30,820 bases of DNA, taken from contig CAKTPO010000027.1 in assembly GCA_934591845.1 (NCBI GenBank), positions 1 to 30,820 of the forward strand, written 5' to 3'. Both the position numbers and the translations under genes were made by a program. Below the pieces are notes generated by a model that saw nothing but the letters and a program-made list of their open reading frames with translations, was not told the DNA's origin and did not search any database. Of the stretch, positions 16,031-24,826 are shown piece after piece. The DNA is from an uncultured Oscillospiraceae bacterium. GTDB lineage: Bacteria; Bacillota; Clostridia; Oscillospirales; Oscillospiraceae. Every line of letters starts with the position of its first letter. Within the stretch, counting starts at the first letter, position 1.

Positions 16031-16888
16031 ATGACCACTCTTTATGAAGGTGCCTTTGCCAAGGTGAATTTGACCCTGGATGTTCTGGGGAAGCGGGAGG
16101 ACGGTTACCATGATCTGCGCAGTGTCATGCAGACCGTGTCCATCCGGGACGATGTGGAGATCGACGTGGGAACGGAAAAGCCCTGGGTGCTGACCTGCTC
16201 CCGGGAGGATATTCCCTGCGGGCCGGAAAATCTGGCCTGGAAGGCGGCGGAGGTTTACTGCAATGCCATGCACGTAGACCCCAAAGGTCTGGCCATTCGC
16301 ATTACCAAGCGCATTCCCTCTGGGGCAGGCCTGGGCGGTGGCAGCGCGGATGCAGCGGCAGTGCTGCGGGCACTGAACCGGCATTTTGGAGAGCCCCTTT
16401 CTATTTTCGCTCTGGCGGAGTTGGGCGCCCAGGTGGGCAGTGACGTGCCGTTCTGCGTGGTAGGCGGTACGGCCATGGTTGAGGGCCGGGGGGAGCGTCT
16501 GCGGAAGCTGCCGGACCTGCCGGACTGCGTGTTTGTGGTGTGCAAGCCGGAGTTTTCCGTGTCCACCCCAGAGCTGTATCAGAAAATCGACACCGTGGCC
16601 ATTGCTCACCATCCGGACAACCGGGCGATGGAAACGGCCCTCCTGGCAGGAGACCTGAACCAGGTCGCCCAAAATGTGTACAATGTCTTTGACCCTGTGG
16701 TCACGGAGAGTCATTTGGAGCTGAACTATATCAAGTCCATTTGCAATAGCTATGGGGCCTTGTGCCAGCAGATGACCGGCTCCGGCAGTGCGGTGTTTGC
16801 CATGATGCCGAGCTTTGAGTACGGTGCGGTGGTGTGCAACATGCTCCAGGAAAATTATCCTCAGATTTTCATGGCAAAACCGGTATAA
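16031..16888 (+). CDS. ispE: 4-diphosphocytidyl-2-C-methyl-D-erythritol kinase
   Basis: IspE phosphorylates CDP-ME at the 2-hydroxyl with ATP in the MEP pathway to isoprenoid precursors, in the cytoplasm. Of two ATGs (16022, 16031) I prefer 16031, because AGGAG (16015-16019) is 11 bases away and only 2 bases from the first. That gives 285 residues, normal for the family. N-terminal AFAKVNLTLDVLGKREDGYH contains the CDP-ME-binding region, and IPSGAGLGGGSADAAAVLRA is the GHMP-kinase ATP loop. QQMTGSGSAVFAM is the C-terminal GHMP motif. A strong promoter lies just upstream. A hairpin after the stop separates it from spoIIR. Confidence 0.95.
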   Translation: MTTLYEGAFAKVNLTLDVLGKREDGYHDLRSVMQTVSIRDDVEIDVGTEKPWVLTCSREDIPCGPENLAWKAAEVYCNAMHVDPKGLAIRITKRIPSGAGLGGGSADAAAVLRALNRHFGEPLSIFALAELGAQVGSDVPFCVVGGTAMVEGRGERLRKLPDLPDCVFVVCKPEFSVSTPELYQKIDTVAIAHHPDNRAMETALLAGDLNQVAQNVYNVFDPVVTESHLELNYIKSICNSYGALCQQMTGSGSAVFAMMPSFEYGAVVCNMLQENYPQIFMAKPV

Positions 16889-16904
16889 ACGTATAAAATT
16901 TCCA

Positions 16905-16945
16905 AACACCGTCCAGACTTACCATATTATTGTCTGGACGGTGTT
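16905..16945 (+). terminator. Terminator of ispE, abutting the spoIIR start
   Basis: 14-bp perfect arms AACACCGTCCAGAC / GTCTGGACGGTGTT with a 13-base loop, then CTTT. The ATG of spoIIR follows 5 bases after the stem, so the hairpin also covers the place where its ribosome binding site should be. Confidence 0.7.
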
Positions 16946-16949
16946 CTTT

Positions 16950-17492
16950 ATGAAAAAACTCTTTGGATGTTTGCTGTTGACGACGGTTTGTTTCCTGATG
17001 GGAACATTGGCGGCGGAAAAGCTGGTTTTGGAGCGGGATGTGGTGCGGTTGCATGTGGTGGCGGCTTCGGACAGTCCTAAGGATCAGGCCAGAAAGCTGG
17101 AAGTCCGGGATGCGGTGTGCAAGGCCCTGGAAGAGGTATCCCGGGAGGGACTGCGGCAGGCCCTGCCCGCTTTGCAGACTGTGGCGGAGAGAACCCTGGA
17201 AGAAAGCGGACAAAAGGAGCCGGTGAAAGTCCTGTTTGGAAAAGAGTCTTTTGAGACCCGGCAGGGGGAAGATGGGGCGTTGCCTGCGGGGACTTATCAT
17301 ACCCTCCGGGTGATCATCGGAGAGGGCCAGGGCCACAACTGGTGGGGCGTGGTGTTCCCCAGGCTGTGCTACGGTTCTTCCATGGAAACCTGGGCAGGGG
17401 AACAGGGAACGGTCCGGTTTTATGCCCTGGAAAAGCTTGGTCAGGCGGAAACCTGGGTCACGGAGAAAATGTCCAAATTATTGGACCGATAG
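16950..17492 (+). CDS. spoIIR: Stage II sporulation protein R
   Basis: SpoIIR is made in the forespore and secreted into the intermembrane space, where it triggers SpoIIGA to process pro-sigma-E in the mother cell. The 180-residue protein begins with a signal sequence/anchor (KKLFGCLLLTTVCFLMGTLA). The family signature follows: VRLHVVAASDSPKDQARKLE, VRDAVCKALEE, then GEGQGHNWWGVVFPRLCYG. The ATG at 16950 is the only start consistent with the signal sequence; no clear Shine-Dalgarno is seen, since the bases upstream belong to the terminator stem. A sigma-F promoter would be expected, but I could not find a convincing one. It is followed by addB after 47 bases containing a stray repeat terminus. 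Confidence 0.93.
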   Translation: MKKLFGCLLLTTVCFLMGTLAAEKLVLERDVVRLHVVAASDSPKDQARKLEVRDAVCKALEEVSREGLRQALPALQTVAERTLEESGQKEPVKVLFGKESFETRQGEDGALPAGTYHTLRVIIGEGQGHNWWGVVFPRLCYGSSMETWAGEQGTVRFYALEKLGQAETWVTEKMSKLLDR

Positions 17493-17501
17493 ACGGGTAC
17501 C

Positions 17502-17521
17502 ATTTATTCAGAGTTTCCTTA
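17502..17521. repeat. Solo terminus of the MITE-like repeat (copy C)
   Basis: ATTTATTCAGAGTTTCCTTA is the reverse complement of the left end of copies A and B, lacking one G. No partner end or internal part is nearby. It sits between the spoIIR stop and the addB ribosome binding site. Confidence 0.7.
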
Positions 17522-17539
17522 GAGAAAGGAGTAAGAGAA

Positions 17540-20500
17540 ATGCTGCGGCTGCTGTTGGGTACGGACTGGAAGGTCCTGCGGAAAACCATATTGCAAGAGC
17601 TGAAAGCGGATGTGGACAAGGAGTTGGAGGGTCGGGTGCTGCTGGTGCCGGAACTTATCAGCCACGAGATGGAGCGGGCCCTTTGCGCCTATGCCGGGGA
17701 CCGGGCCAGCCGCTTTGCGGAGGTGCTGTCTTTTAGCCGCCTGTGCCGTAGTGTGGCGGAAAGTGTGGGCTGTGCGGGGCAGGTATGCTTGGATGGCGGT
17801 GGCCGGGTAGTGGCCATGGCAGCCAGTACCAGGCAGTTGGCCAGCCGCCTGAAAGCCTATGCCGCCGTGGAAAGCAAGCCGGAGTTTCTGAAAGAACTGG
17901 TGGATGCGGTGGACGAGTTCAAGCGCTGCTGCATTACCCCGGAGGATTTGAAGCAGGCTTCCCAGGCTTCTACCGGCAGCTTTGCCCAGAAATTAGAGGA
18001 GCTTTCCACCGTGATGGAAGCCTATGATGGCCTGTGTGCCCAGGGCAAGCGAGACCCCAGAGACCAGATGAGCTGGCTTTTGGAGCGGTTGGAGGACTGC
18101 GATTACGGGGAGCAGCATGTATTTTACATAGACGGTTTTCCGGACTTTACCCGGCAGAATATGGCCATTTTGGAGCATTTGATTTGTACAAGCCCCATGG
18201 TCACCGTGGCCCTCAACTGTGACCGGGTGGATTCGGAGCTTCTGGCTTTTGAAAAGCCGGGGCAGACGGCAGGAGAACTTTTGCGGATGGCCAAACGCCG
18301 GGGGGTTCCGGTGCGGGTGGAGACCGCCGAGGGGGAGGATACCCCTTTGTCCCAGGTGGGAAAGCGGCTGTTTCAGGGCGGTATCCCCCGGGGCTTTGCC
18401 CGGGATGTATTGGGTACTGTCCGGGCAGACGGCATCTGGCAGGAGGTTTTGGCGGCGGCCCAGCAGGCGGAAAAGCTGGTGCGCCAGGGGGCAAGGTATC
18501 GGGACATCACCCTGGTGGTCACGGACCTGGCGGCCTATATGGGCCCTGTGGGCCTGATTTTCCGGCGGATGGGCATCCCGCTGTACCAGGCGGGGACGGA
18601 GGACATTTTGCAAAAAAGTGTCATCGCTACCGTCCTGGCGGCGGTGGAAGCCTCCTTTGAGTTGGAGCCGAAAGCCATGCAGAAGTATCTCCGCTCGGCC
18701 CTGTCCCCCCTGACACCCGATGAATGTGACCGGGTGGAAAACTATGCCTATTTGTGGAGCATTCGGGGAAAATACTGGCTTTCTCCCTGGGAAAAGCACC
18801 CCCAGGGCCTGCAAAAAGAGCTGGAAGGGAGAGAAAGAAGTCCGGAAGACCAGGCCCTTTTGCAAGAACTCAATGAGTTACGTGCCCGGGTGGCGGAACC
18901 TTTGGAACGGCTGCGGCGGGGCATGGAGAACGGGAAAAATCTATCTGCCCAGGTGTTGGCCCTCTACCGCTTTTTAGAGGAGCTCCAGATGGGCCCCCGG
19001 CTTCAAGCTTTGGCAGAGGAGATGGATGCACGGGGCGAAAACCGGGAGGCCCAGATCCTCAACCAGCTTTGGGAAATCCTGGTGTCGGCCTTGGAGCAGA
19101 TGTACGATGTGCTGGGCAGCACCCACTGGGAGCCGGAACTCTTTTTGCGGCTGCTGCGGCTGCTGCTGAGTCAGTATGATGTGGGCACCATCCCGCCGGT
19201 GCTGGATGCGGTGCAGATGGGTACGGTTTCTGCCCTGCGGTGCCATGAGGGCCGGTATCTGCTGCTACTGGGGGCCAAGGAGGGTGCCTTGCCCAACTAC
19301 TCCGGCTCCAAGGGCGTTTTGACGGACCAGGAGCGGGTGGCCCTGCGAAAGCTGGGGGTACCCCTGACCGGCGGCGCGTTGGAGGGCATTCAGGAGGAAT
19401 TCGCGGAGATTTACGGGGTTTTCTCCGGTGTCCGGGATGGCATTTGGGTGTTCTGCGGCGATGAGCAGCCCTCTTATCTGCTGAAACGTTTGGAGGAAAT
19501 GGCGGGAACTTCTAAGACGGCGGAGGAGGGCCTGGAATTTGCCGGGGCCAATCCCCGGGAGGCGGGAACCTGGCTTGCCCGCTGGGATCAGGATCTGGCG
19601 GCCCAGTCCCTGGGGGCGGCGGAAAGCTATTTCGATACGGTGGAACGCCGAAGCCACAGTCTGGGTACCGTCCGGCGGGAGAGTCTGGAAGGACTGTACG
19701 GGAAAACATTACGGCTGTCTGCCTCCCAGGTGGATACCCAGGGGGAGTGTCGGCTGCTGTATTTCCTCAAATACGGCCTGAAAGCCAAGGAGCGCAAGCC
19801 CGCCCAAATCGACCCGGCGGAGTTCGGTACCTTTGTCCACAGTGTTTTGGAGGACACGGTGCGGCAGGTCACGGCCCTGGGGGGCTTTCAACAGGTGAGC
19901 CTGGAAAAGACCCAGGAAATTGCCGGGGAACTGTCCCGGCAGTACCGGCAGGAACGTCTGCGGGTTCTGGATTCCCAGCGGGTCAAGCGGATTTTGGAGC
20001 GCAACCAGCAGGAATTGCAGCTGATCGTGGAAGAACTGTGGCAGGAGCTTCACAACGGGGCGTTCCTGCCTGTGGGCGTGGAGGTGGCGTTCGGGCCGGA
20101 GGGGGAACTGCCTTGGATTTCCATTCCCAATGATTCCATGCCTGCGGTGCTGCAAGGGAAAATTGACCGGGTGGATCTGTGGAAAGGCCCAGGCAGCCCC
20201 TATTTCCGGGTGGTGGATTACAAAACCGGCAGAAAGAGCTTTGACCTTACCGATGTGACCCAGGGCGTGGGCATGCAGATGCTCATTTATCTGTTCGCTC
20301 TGGAACAGGGGGGCGGGGACTTTTTTGAAAGCAAGAGTTTCAGTGCAGGTGTGGAATATTTTCCTGCCAGAGTACCCTATGTGAGCCTGAAAAGTGCATC
20401 GGATGAAAAGACCCTCCGGGAGAAACGGCAGGAGCAGTGGCAGCGCAGCGGCCTGATTTTAAGTGACCAGGATGTGCGGGAGGCCATGGAGCCGGAAAAC

Positions 20501-20773
20501 GGCCAGAGAAAGGTCATGGCCAAAATGTACCAGGCGGACCGGCAGCAGATGAACCATCTGCGAACCTTTGTATTTGAACGTCTGAAACAATGCGTAGAGG
20601 ACGTGGCTTCCGGCTGCGTGGAGCCAAACCCCTATATTCGCAGGAATATTTTTGACCCCTGCCAGTATTGTCCCTACAAAGCCTTGTGCCAGGCAGAGGA
20701 CAAGCGGGACTTTAAGGGGATTTCTCAACAGGAATTCTGGGAAACGGTGGAAAAGGAGGAGGACCATGGCTGA
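17540..20773 (+). CDS. addB: ATP-dependent helicase/deoxyribonuclease subunit B (AddB)
   Basis: AddB pairs with AddA to resect double-strand breaks to a Chi-regulated 3' overhang for RecA. GAAAGGAG lies about 9 bases before the ATG at 17540, giving 1077 residues, typical of AddB. The N-terminal half is the inactive helicase-like part used in Chi recognition. The C-terminal nuclease has GKIDRVDLW and FRVVDYKTGRKSF (the catalytic DYKTG motif). An iron-sulfur cluster is formed by one Cys before the nuclease (TQGECRLLYFLKYGL) and three at the end (DPCQYCPYKALC). Its stop overlaps the addA start by 8 bases, as usual in Firmicutes. The frame is intact and highly biased to GC at third positions. Confidence 0.95.
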   Translation: MLRLLLGTDWKVLRKTILQELKADVDKELEGRVLLVPELISHEMERALCAYAGDRASRFAEVLSFSRLCRSVAESVGCAGQVCLDGGGRVVAMAASTRQLASRLKAYAAVESKPEFLKELVDAVDEFKRCCITPEDLKQASQASTGSFAQKLEELSTVMEAYDGLCAQGKRDPRDQMSWLLERLEDCDYGEQHVFYIDGFPDFTRQNMAILEHLICTSPMVTVALNCDRVDSELLAFEKPGQTAGELLRMAKRRGVPVRVETAEGEDTPLSQVGKRLFQGGIPRGFARDVLGTVRADGIWQEVLAAAQQAEKLVRQGARYRDITLVVTDLAAYMGPVGLIFRRMGIPLYQAGTEDILQKSVIATVLAAVEASFELEPKAMQKYLRSALSPLTPDECDRVENYAYLWSIRGKYWLSPWEKHPQGLQKELEGRERSPEDQALLQELNELRARVAEPLERLRRGMENGKNLSAQVLALYRFLEELQMGPRLQALAEEMDARGENREAQILNQLWEILVSALEQMYDVLGSTHWEPELFLRLLRLLLSQYDVGTIPPVLDAVQMGTVSALRCHEGRYLLLLGAKEGALPNYSGSKGVLTDQERVALRKLGVPLTGGALEGIQEEFAEIYGVFSGVRDGIWVFCGDEQPSYLLKRLEEMAGTSKTAEEGLEFAGANPREAGTWLARWDQDLAAQSLGAAESYFDTVERRSHSLGTVRRESLEGLYGKTLRLSASQVDTQGECRLLYFLKYGLKAKERKPAQIDPAEFGTFVHSVLEDTVRQVTALGGFQQVSLEKTQEIAGELSRQYRQERLRVLDSQRVKRILERNQQELQLIVEELWQELHNGAFLPVGVEVAFGPEGELPWISIPNDSMPAVLQGKIDRVDLWKGPGSPYFRVVDYKTGRKSFDLTDVTQGVGMQMLIYLFALEQGGGDFFESKSFSAGVEYFPARVPYVSLKSASDEKTLREKRQEQWQRSGLILSDQDVREAMEPENGQRKVMAKMYQADRQQMNHLRTFVFERLKQCVEDVASGCVEPNPYIRRNIFDPCQYCPYKALCQAEDKRDFKGISQQEFWETVEKEEDHG

Positions 20774-23700
20774 AAAACTGACACCGGAACAAAAACTGGC
20801 GGTAGAAAACCGGGGCGGTGATCTGCTGGTCAGCGCAGCGGCTGGCTCCGGAAAAACCAAGGTTTTGGTGGACCGGCTGCTGTCCTACCTAACAGACCCC
20901 CAGGACCCGGCGGATTTGGATCAGTTCCTGATCATCACCTATACCCGGGCGGCGGCGGGGGAGCTGCGGATGAAAATCGCCTCCAAGCTTACAGAGCGCA
21001 TTGCCCAGGACCCGGAGAACCGGCACTTGCAGCGGCAGCTGCAACGGCTGTACTTAACAAAAATATCCACCGTCCACGGCTTTTGCGGAGATCTGCTGCG
21101 GGAATACTCCTACCGGCTGGGGCTGGACGGGGATTTCCGGGTGGCGGATGAATCCGCCGCCGGTGAATTGCAGCGGCAGGCCTTGGAAACCCTGCTGGGT
21201 ACCGCCTACGAGACCTTGGAGGAGGATGGGGACTTCTGCGCCTTTTCCGACAGTCAAGGTCTGGGCCGGAATGATGCCCAGTTGGAGGACATTATTCTGA
21301 AAGTCTACGAAAAGGCCCGGTGCCATCCGGACCCGGAGGGCTGGCTGGACCGTTGCCTGGAATTGGCGGCCAAGCCCGCAGAGGATGCAGGGGAGACCCT
21401 GTGGGGCCGGGTGCTGATGGAGGATTTGTTTTCCTGGCTGGACCGGCGCATCCCCTATCTGGAGCGGTGCCTGAGTCTCAGCCGGGACTGGCCCAAGGTC
21501 TGCGAAAACCTGACCAAAACCTTGGACCAGGCAAGACTCCTGCGGGAAAGCACCACCTGGGAGCAGGTGCGCCAGCGGGTGGCCCTGGAATACCCCACCT
21601 TGCGGTTCCCCACGAAAAACATTGACACGGATGCCCGGGATACGGTGAAAGCCGTGCGGAACAATTTCAAGCGGGAATTGCAGGCAAAAGAGAAGATTTT
21701 TGCCCAAAGTTCTCAGGAAATCAACGAAGACCGGGAAAAAAGCGTTCAAATCCAGCGGGGTCTGGTGCATCTGGTCCGGGCCTTTGACCAGGGCTACAGC
21801 ACCCTCAAACGTCAGCGGCACATTCTGGACTTTGGCGATCTGGAACACAAAACCCTGGATTTGCTTTTAGGAGAAACCCGTTCCGGTTCCACGGCGGTTG
21901 CCACGGAGGTGGGCAAACGGTTCCGGGAGGTCATGGTGGATGAATACCAGGACTCCAACGGGGTACAGGATGCAATTTTCAGAAGCCTGACGGAAAAGAC
22001 CCACAATTGCTTTTTGGTGGGGGACGTCAAGCAGTCCATTTATCAGTTCCGTCAGGCAGAGCCGGGGATTTTTCTGGATAAATACAATACCTATCTGCCA
22101 GTGGCCCAGGCTCAGCCGGGGCTGGGGCGGAAAGTGCAGCTGAACCGGAATTTCCGATCCGGCCCGGAAATCGTAGAGGCGGTCAATCATGTGTTCGCCC
22201 AGGTCATGTCCCCGGCGGCAGGGGGCCTGGACTACGGCCCGGAGGAGGCATTGGTAGAGGGCGTTCCCCATAAACCGTTGCCGGACCCGGCGGTGGAGCT
22301 GTGGGTGCTGCCCGGTGCTGCCAAGGACAAGTCAGAGCCGGTGTTTGTGGCCCAGCGCATCCGGCAGATGCTGGATGCGGAGGCCTTGATCCGGGATGGG
22401 GACGCCTTCCGACCGGTGACTCCCGAGGACATTGTGATCCTCCTGCGCTCTACCAAAAACACGGCGGCGGAATACCGCCGTGCCTTGGAGGGCTTCGGCG
22501 TTCGCTGCTGCACCGATGCCGATGGGAACATCCTGGAAACCCCGGAGGTAGGGTCCCTGCGGAGCCTGCTGCAAACCGTTTCCAACCCCCGGCAGGATAT
22601 TCCTTTGATTGCCGCCCTGGCAAGCCCGGTCTTTGGCTTTACGGCAGACGATCTGGCCCAGATCCGGGGGGCCAGCAAGCAAGGCTCCTTTTATGATGCC
22701 CTGTTGGCCCATCCCACCGCCAAGGGGGAAGCTTTTCTTGCCATGCTGGAAAATTTCAGAACCATGGCAAGGCTCCGCACCCTGACAGAGCTTTTGGAAG
22801 AAATCTTTCTGGCCACCAATCTGGATGGTATTTACGCCGCCGGCCCTGCCGGGGACGGGGCCAAGGAAAATCTGCGGCAGTTTTACATGCTGGCAGCGGA
22901 ATTTGAGCAGGGGGGCCTGTGTACTCTGGAACGGTTTTTAGACCATCTGGACCGGCTGGAAGAACGGGGGGTCTCCCGGGCCGCTGCCCAGGACCCGGGG
23001 GCGGTGCGGCTGATGACCATTCACAGCTCCAAGGGCCTGGAATTTCCCGTGGTATTCCTTTGTGACCTGTCCCGGAAGTTTAACCTCAGCGACAGCATGG
23101 ATCAGCTGCTGTGCCATAAAGAGCTGGGACTGGGTGTTCAGATTGCGGATGAAAAAAAGCGGGCAAGATACCCCAGCCTTGGAAAACTGGCCATTGCCGC
23201 CCGGCTGCGGGCCGAGGTGGTCAGCGAGGAAATGCGGATCCTATACGTGGCCATGACCCGGCCCAAGGACCGGCTGATCATGACCTATGCCTCTGCCAGT
23301 GAAGACACCCTGGCAGGACTGGGGGAGGAACTGGCGGTGCGGGATGCCAAGGCCCAGAGCCAGGAGGCAACCAGCTTTGGTCGCTGGGTGCTGCAAGCGG
23401 CCCTGAACCGACCGGAGGCAGGGGAACTGCGAAACGCCGTGGGAACCCATGGAGTTTCTACAGACACCCAATATCCCTGGCTGGTTCGGGTGATGCCTGG
23501 GCTGGACTTGCTGCCGGAGCATGATGCCTTGGAAGAGGTACCGGTGCGCAAACCCATGCCGGAGAACGCTTTGGAGGAACTGGGGCGGCGGCTGCAATTT
23601 GTCTATCCCCATGCCGCTGCCACCCAGGCCCCCTCCAAGCAGACGGCCACCGCCCGAAAGGGCCGGGAAAAGGATCTGGAAGCGGCCCAGGATGCCCCGG

Positions 23701-24263
23701 AGGAGCGCAAGCCCTTGCGGGTCTGGCGGACTCCCAGCTTTTTAGGACCCCAGCGGGACGGACGGGCCTACGGCAGTGCCATGCACAAGGCCATGCAGTT
23801 TTTGCACTTTGAAGCCTGCGGCGATGAAAAAAGCGTCCGCCGGGAAATCCATCGCCTGGTGGAAGAAGATTTTCTCACCCCAGAGGAGGGAAAACTGGTG
23901 AACGCCCGGCAAATTGCCCGGTTTTTTGACACGGACCTGGGCTGGAAACTGCGGCTGGGCGGGGAACTTTTGCGGGAATTCAAGTTCTCCATCTTAGATG
24001 AGGGCCAACGCTACGGCGCTGGGCTGGAGGGAGAGCAGGTGCTGCTGCAAGGCGTGGTGGACTGCGCCATTGTAGAGCCTGGGGGCATCACGGTGCTGGA
24101 CTTCAAAACAGACCGTGTGACAAAGGAAACCTTAGAGGAAACCGCCGGACGGTATAAAGACCAGGTGGAAACCTACAAAGAGGCCTTGGAGCGGATCTAC
24201 AACAAAAAAGTCACCAAGGCCCTGCTGTATTTCTTCCACATGGGCTGCTTTGTGGAGGTATGA
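20766..24263 (+). CDS. addA: ATP-dependent helicase/nuclease subunit A (AddA)
   Basis: AddA is the 3'-5' UvrD-type motor plus a second nuclease of the AddAB complex. The ATG at 20766 follows AAAAGGAGGA at the end of addB; it gives 1165 residues. Motifs in order: Walker A AAAGSGKTKVLVDRLL (residues 24-39), ITYTRAAAGELRMKI (Ia), TVHGFCGDLLREY, Walker B MVDEYQDSN, VGDVKQSIYQFRQAEP (III), VQLNRNFRSGPEI (IV), MTIHSSKGLEFPVVFL (V), MRILYVAMTRPKDRLIM (VI). The C-terminal RecB-type nuclease has GVVDCAIVE and ITVLDFKTDRV. All key residues are present. The two subunits are translated together from the overlapping genes, and a bidirectional terminator follows. Confidence 0.96.
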   Translation: MAEKLTPEQKLAVENRGGDLLVSAAAGSGKTKVLVDRLLSYLTDPQDPADLDQFLIITYTRAAAGELRMKIASKLTERIAQDPENRHLQRQLQRLYLTKISTVHGFCGDLLREYSYRLGLDGDFRVADESAAGELQRQALETLLGTAYETLEEDGDFCAFSDSQGLGRNDAQLEDIILKVYEKARCHPDPEGWLDRCLELAAKPAEDAGETLWGRVLMEDLFSWLDRRIPYLERCLSLSRDWPKVCENLTKTLDQARLLRESTTWEQVRQRVALEYPTLRFPTKNIDTDARDTVKAVRNNFKRELQAKEKIFAQSSQEINEDREKSVQIQRGLVHLVRAFDQGYSTLKRQRHILDFGDLEHKTLDLLLGETRSGSTAVATEVGKRFREVMVDEYQDSNGVQDAIFRSLTEKTHNCFLVGDVKQSIYQFRQAEPGIFLDKYNTYLPVAQAQPGLGRKVQLNRNFRSGPEIVEAVNHVFAQVMSPAAGGLDYGPEEALVEGVPHKPLPDPAVELWVLPGAAKDKSEPVFVAQRIRQMLDAEALIRDGDAFRPVTPEDIVILLRSTKNTAAEYRRALEGFGVRCCTDADGNILETPEVGSLRSLLQTVSNPRQDIPLIAALASPVFGFTADDLAQIRGASKQGSFYDALLAHPTAKGEAFLAMLENFRTMARLRTLTELLEEIFLATNLDGIYAAGPAGDGAKENLRQFYMLAAEFEQGGLCTLERFLDHLDRLEERGVSRAAAQDPGAVRLMTIHSSKGLEFPVVFLCDLSRKFNLSDSMDQLLCHKELGLGVQIADEKKRARYPSLGKLAIAARLRAEVVSEEMRILYVAMTRPKDRLIMTYASASEDTLAGLGEELAVRDAKAQSQEATSFGRWVLQAALNRPEAGELRNAVGTHGVSTDTQYPWLVRVMPGLDLLPEHDALEEVPVRKPMPENALEELGRRLQFVYPHAAATQAPSKQTATARKGREKDLEAAQDAPEERKPLRVWRTPSFLGPQRDGRAYGSAMHKAMQFLHFEACGDEKSVRREIHRLVEEDFLTPEEGKLVNARQIARFFDTDLGWKLRLGGELLREFKFSILDEGQRYGAGLEGEQVLLQGVVDCAIVEPGGITVLDFKTDRVTKETLEETAGRYKDQVETYKEALERIYNKKVTKALLYFFHMGCFVEV

Positions 24264-24279
24264 CCGTGCCTTAAAAATG

Positions 24280-24307
24280 CGCCTCCCCGGCTTTGGGGAG
24301 GCGTTTT
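24280..24307. terminator. Bidirectional terminator after addA
   Basis: CGCCTCCCC pairs with GGGGAGGCG, followed by TTTT on plus and ATTTTT on minus. It serves addA and the small minus-strand gene that ends at 24310. Confidence 0.85.
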
Positions 24308-24309
24308 GC

Positions 24310-24405
24310 TCAGTTTTTGCTCTGCTGGTTCTGGTTCTGATTCTGATTCTGGTTCTGGCTCTGATTCTTGCTCTGGTTCTGGTTGCGGTTCTGTTCGTTT
24401 CTCAT
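24310..24405 (-). CDS. Asn/Gln-rich 31-residue protein
   Basis: AGGAGG (24415-24420 on the opposite strand) is 9 bases before an ATG at 24405. The frame ends TGA at 24310, just before the terminator. It encodes MRNEQNRNQNQSKN, an alternating Gln-Asn tract (about residues 15-27, broken once by Ser) and QQSKN. About two thirds of residues are Asn or Gln, with no hydrophobic residue other than the initiator Met. A good ribosome binding site, a stop placed right at a terminator and use of both AAC and AAT codons argue for a real gene rather than a simple DNA repeat. Its place beside spoVA genes makes a sporulation role conceivable. The family is not one I can name. Another frame over the same bases gives EPEPESES-type sequence but lacks a good start and runs through the terminator. 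Confidence 0.6.
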   Translation of the reverse strand: MRNEQNRNQNQSKNQSQNQNQNQNQNQQSKN

Positions 24406-24468
24406 GGCGCATTGCCTCCTGTGTGAATTTCATGCGGCTGCTGCCGCCAGGATAGGATGCCCGGAAAA

Positions 24469-24825
24469 TCAGGATTTATCCCTGGGCCGGAACAAAAGGG
24501 CCGCCAGGAGTCCTGCGGTAATGGCGGTGGTGATGCCCCCGGCGGTGGCTTTCAGGCCGCCGGTAAAAATGCCCAGAAAGCCTTGCTGATCCACCGCTTC
24601 CCGAACGCCTTTGGCCAGGGTGTTGCCGAAGCCTGTTAAGGGGACGGTGGCCCCGGCCCCGGCAAAGTCTGCCAGGGGTTCATAGACCCCCAGACCGCCT
24701 AAAATCACCCCAAGAACCACATAGCTCACCAAAATTCTTGCGGGGGTCCACCGGGTCTTGTCAATGAGGATTTGACCGATCAGGCACAGACCACCGCCCA
24801 CGGCGAAGGCTTTTACATATTCCAT
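24469..24825 (-). CDS. spoVAE: Stage V sporulation protein AE
   Basis: SpoVAE is part of the SpoVA membrane channel that imports dipicolinic acid into the forespore and releases it at germination. AAGGAGG lies 8 bases before the ATG at 24825, giving 118 residues, the family's length; a longer upstream Pro-rich extension is just the overlapping end of spoVAD. Membrane helices: KAFAVGGGLCLIGQILID, ILVSYVVLGVILGGLGVY, and GGITTAITAGLLAALLF. The conserved LTGFGNTLAKGVREAV stretch is present. The start lies 2 bases from the spoVAD stop, so they form an operon under the sigma-G-like promoter at 25866-25895. Confidence 0.93.
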   Translation of the reverse strand: MEYVKAFAVGGGLCLIGQILIDKTRWTPARILVSYVVLGVILGGLGVYEPLADFAGAGATVPLTGFGNTLAKGVREAVDQQGFLGIFTGGLKATAGGITTAITAGLLAALLFRPRDKS

Positions 24826-24826
24826 C

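Noticed and set aside
17342..17539. 66-residue N-terminal extension of AddB
   Set aside because: It is out-of-frame spoIIR sequence plus the repeat terminus; the ATG at 17540 has GAAAGGAG and starts the conserved LRLLLGTDW.
24315..24400. Hexamer-like TTCTGG/TTCTGA periodicity suggesting a microsatellite or CRISPR-like array
   Set aside because: Period and units are irregular, no spacers, and it is explained by alternating Gln-Asn codons of the small minus-strand gene.
24197..24433. 78-residue frame with EPEPESES repeats
   Set aside because: It reads through the bidirectional terminator into antisense of addA and has a less well-placed start than the overlapping Asn/Gln frame.
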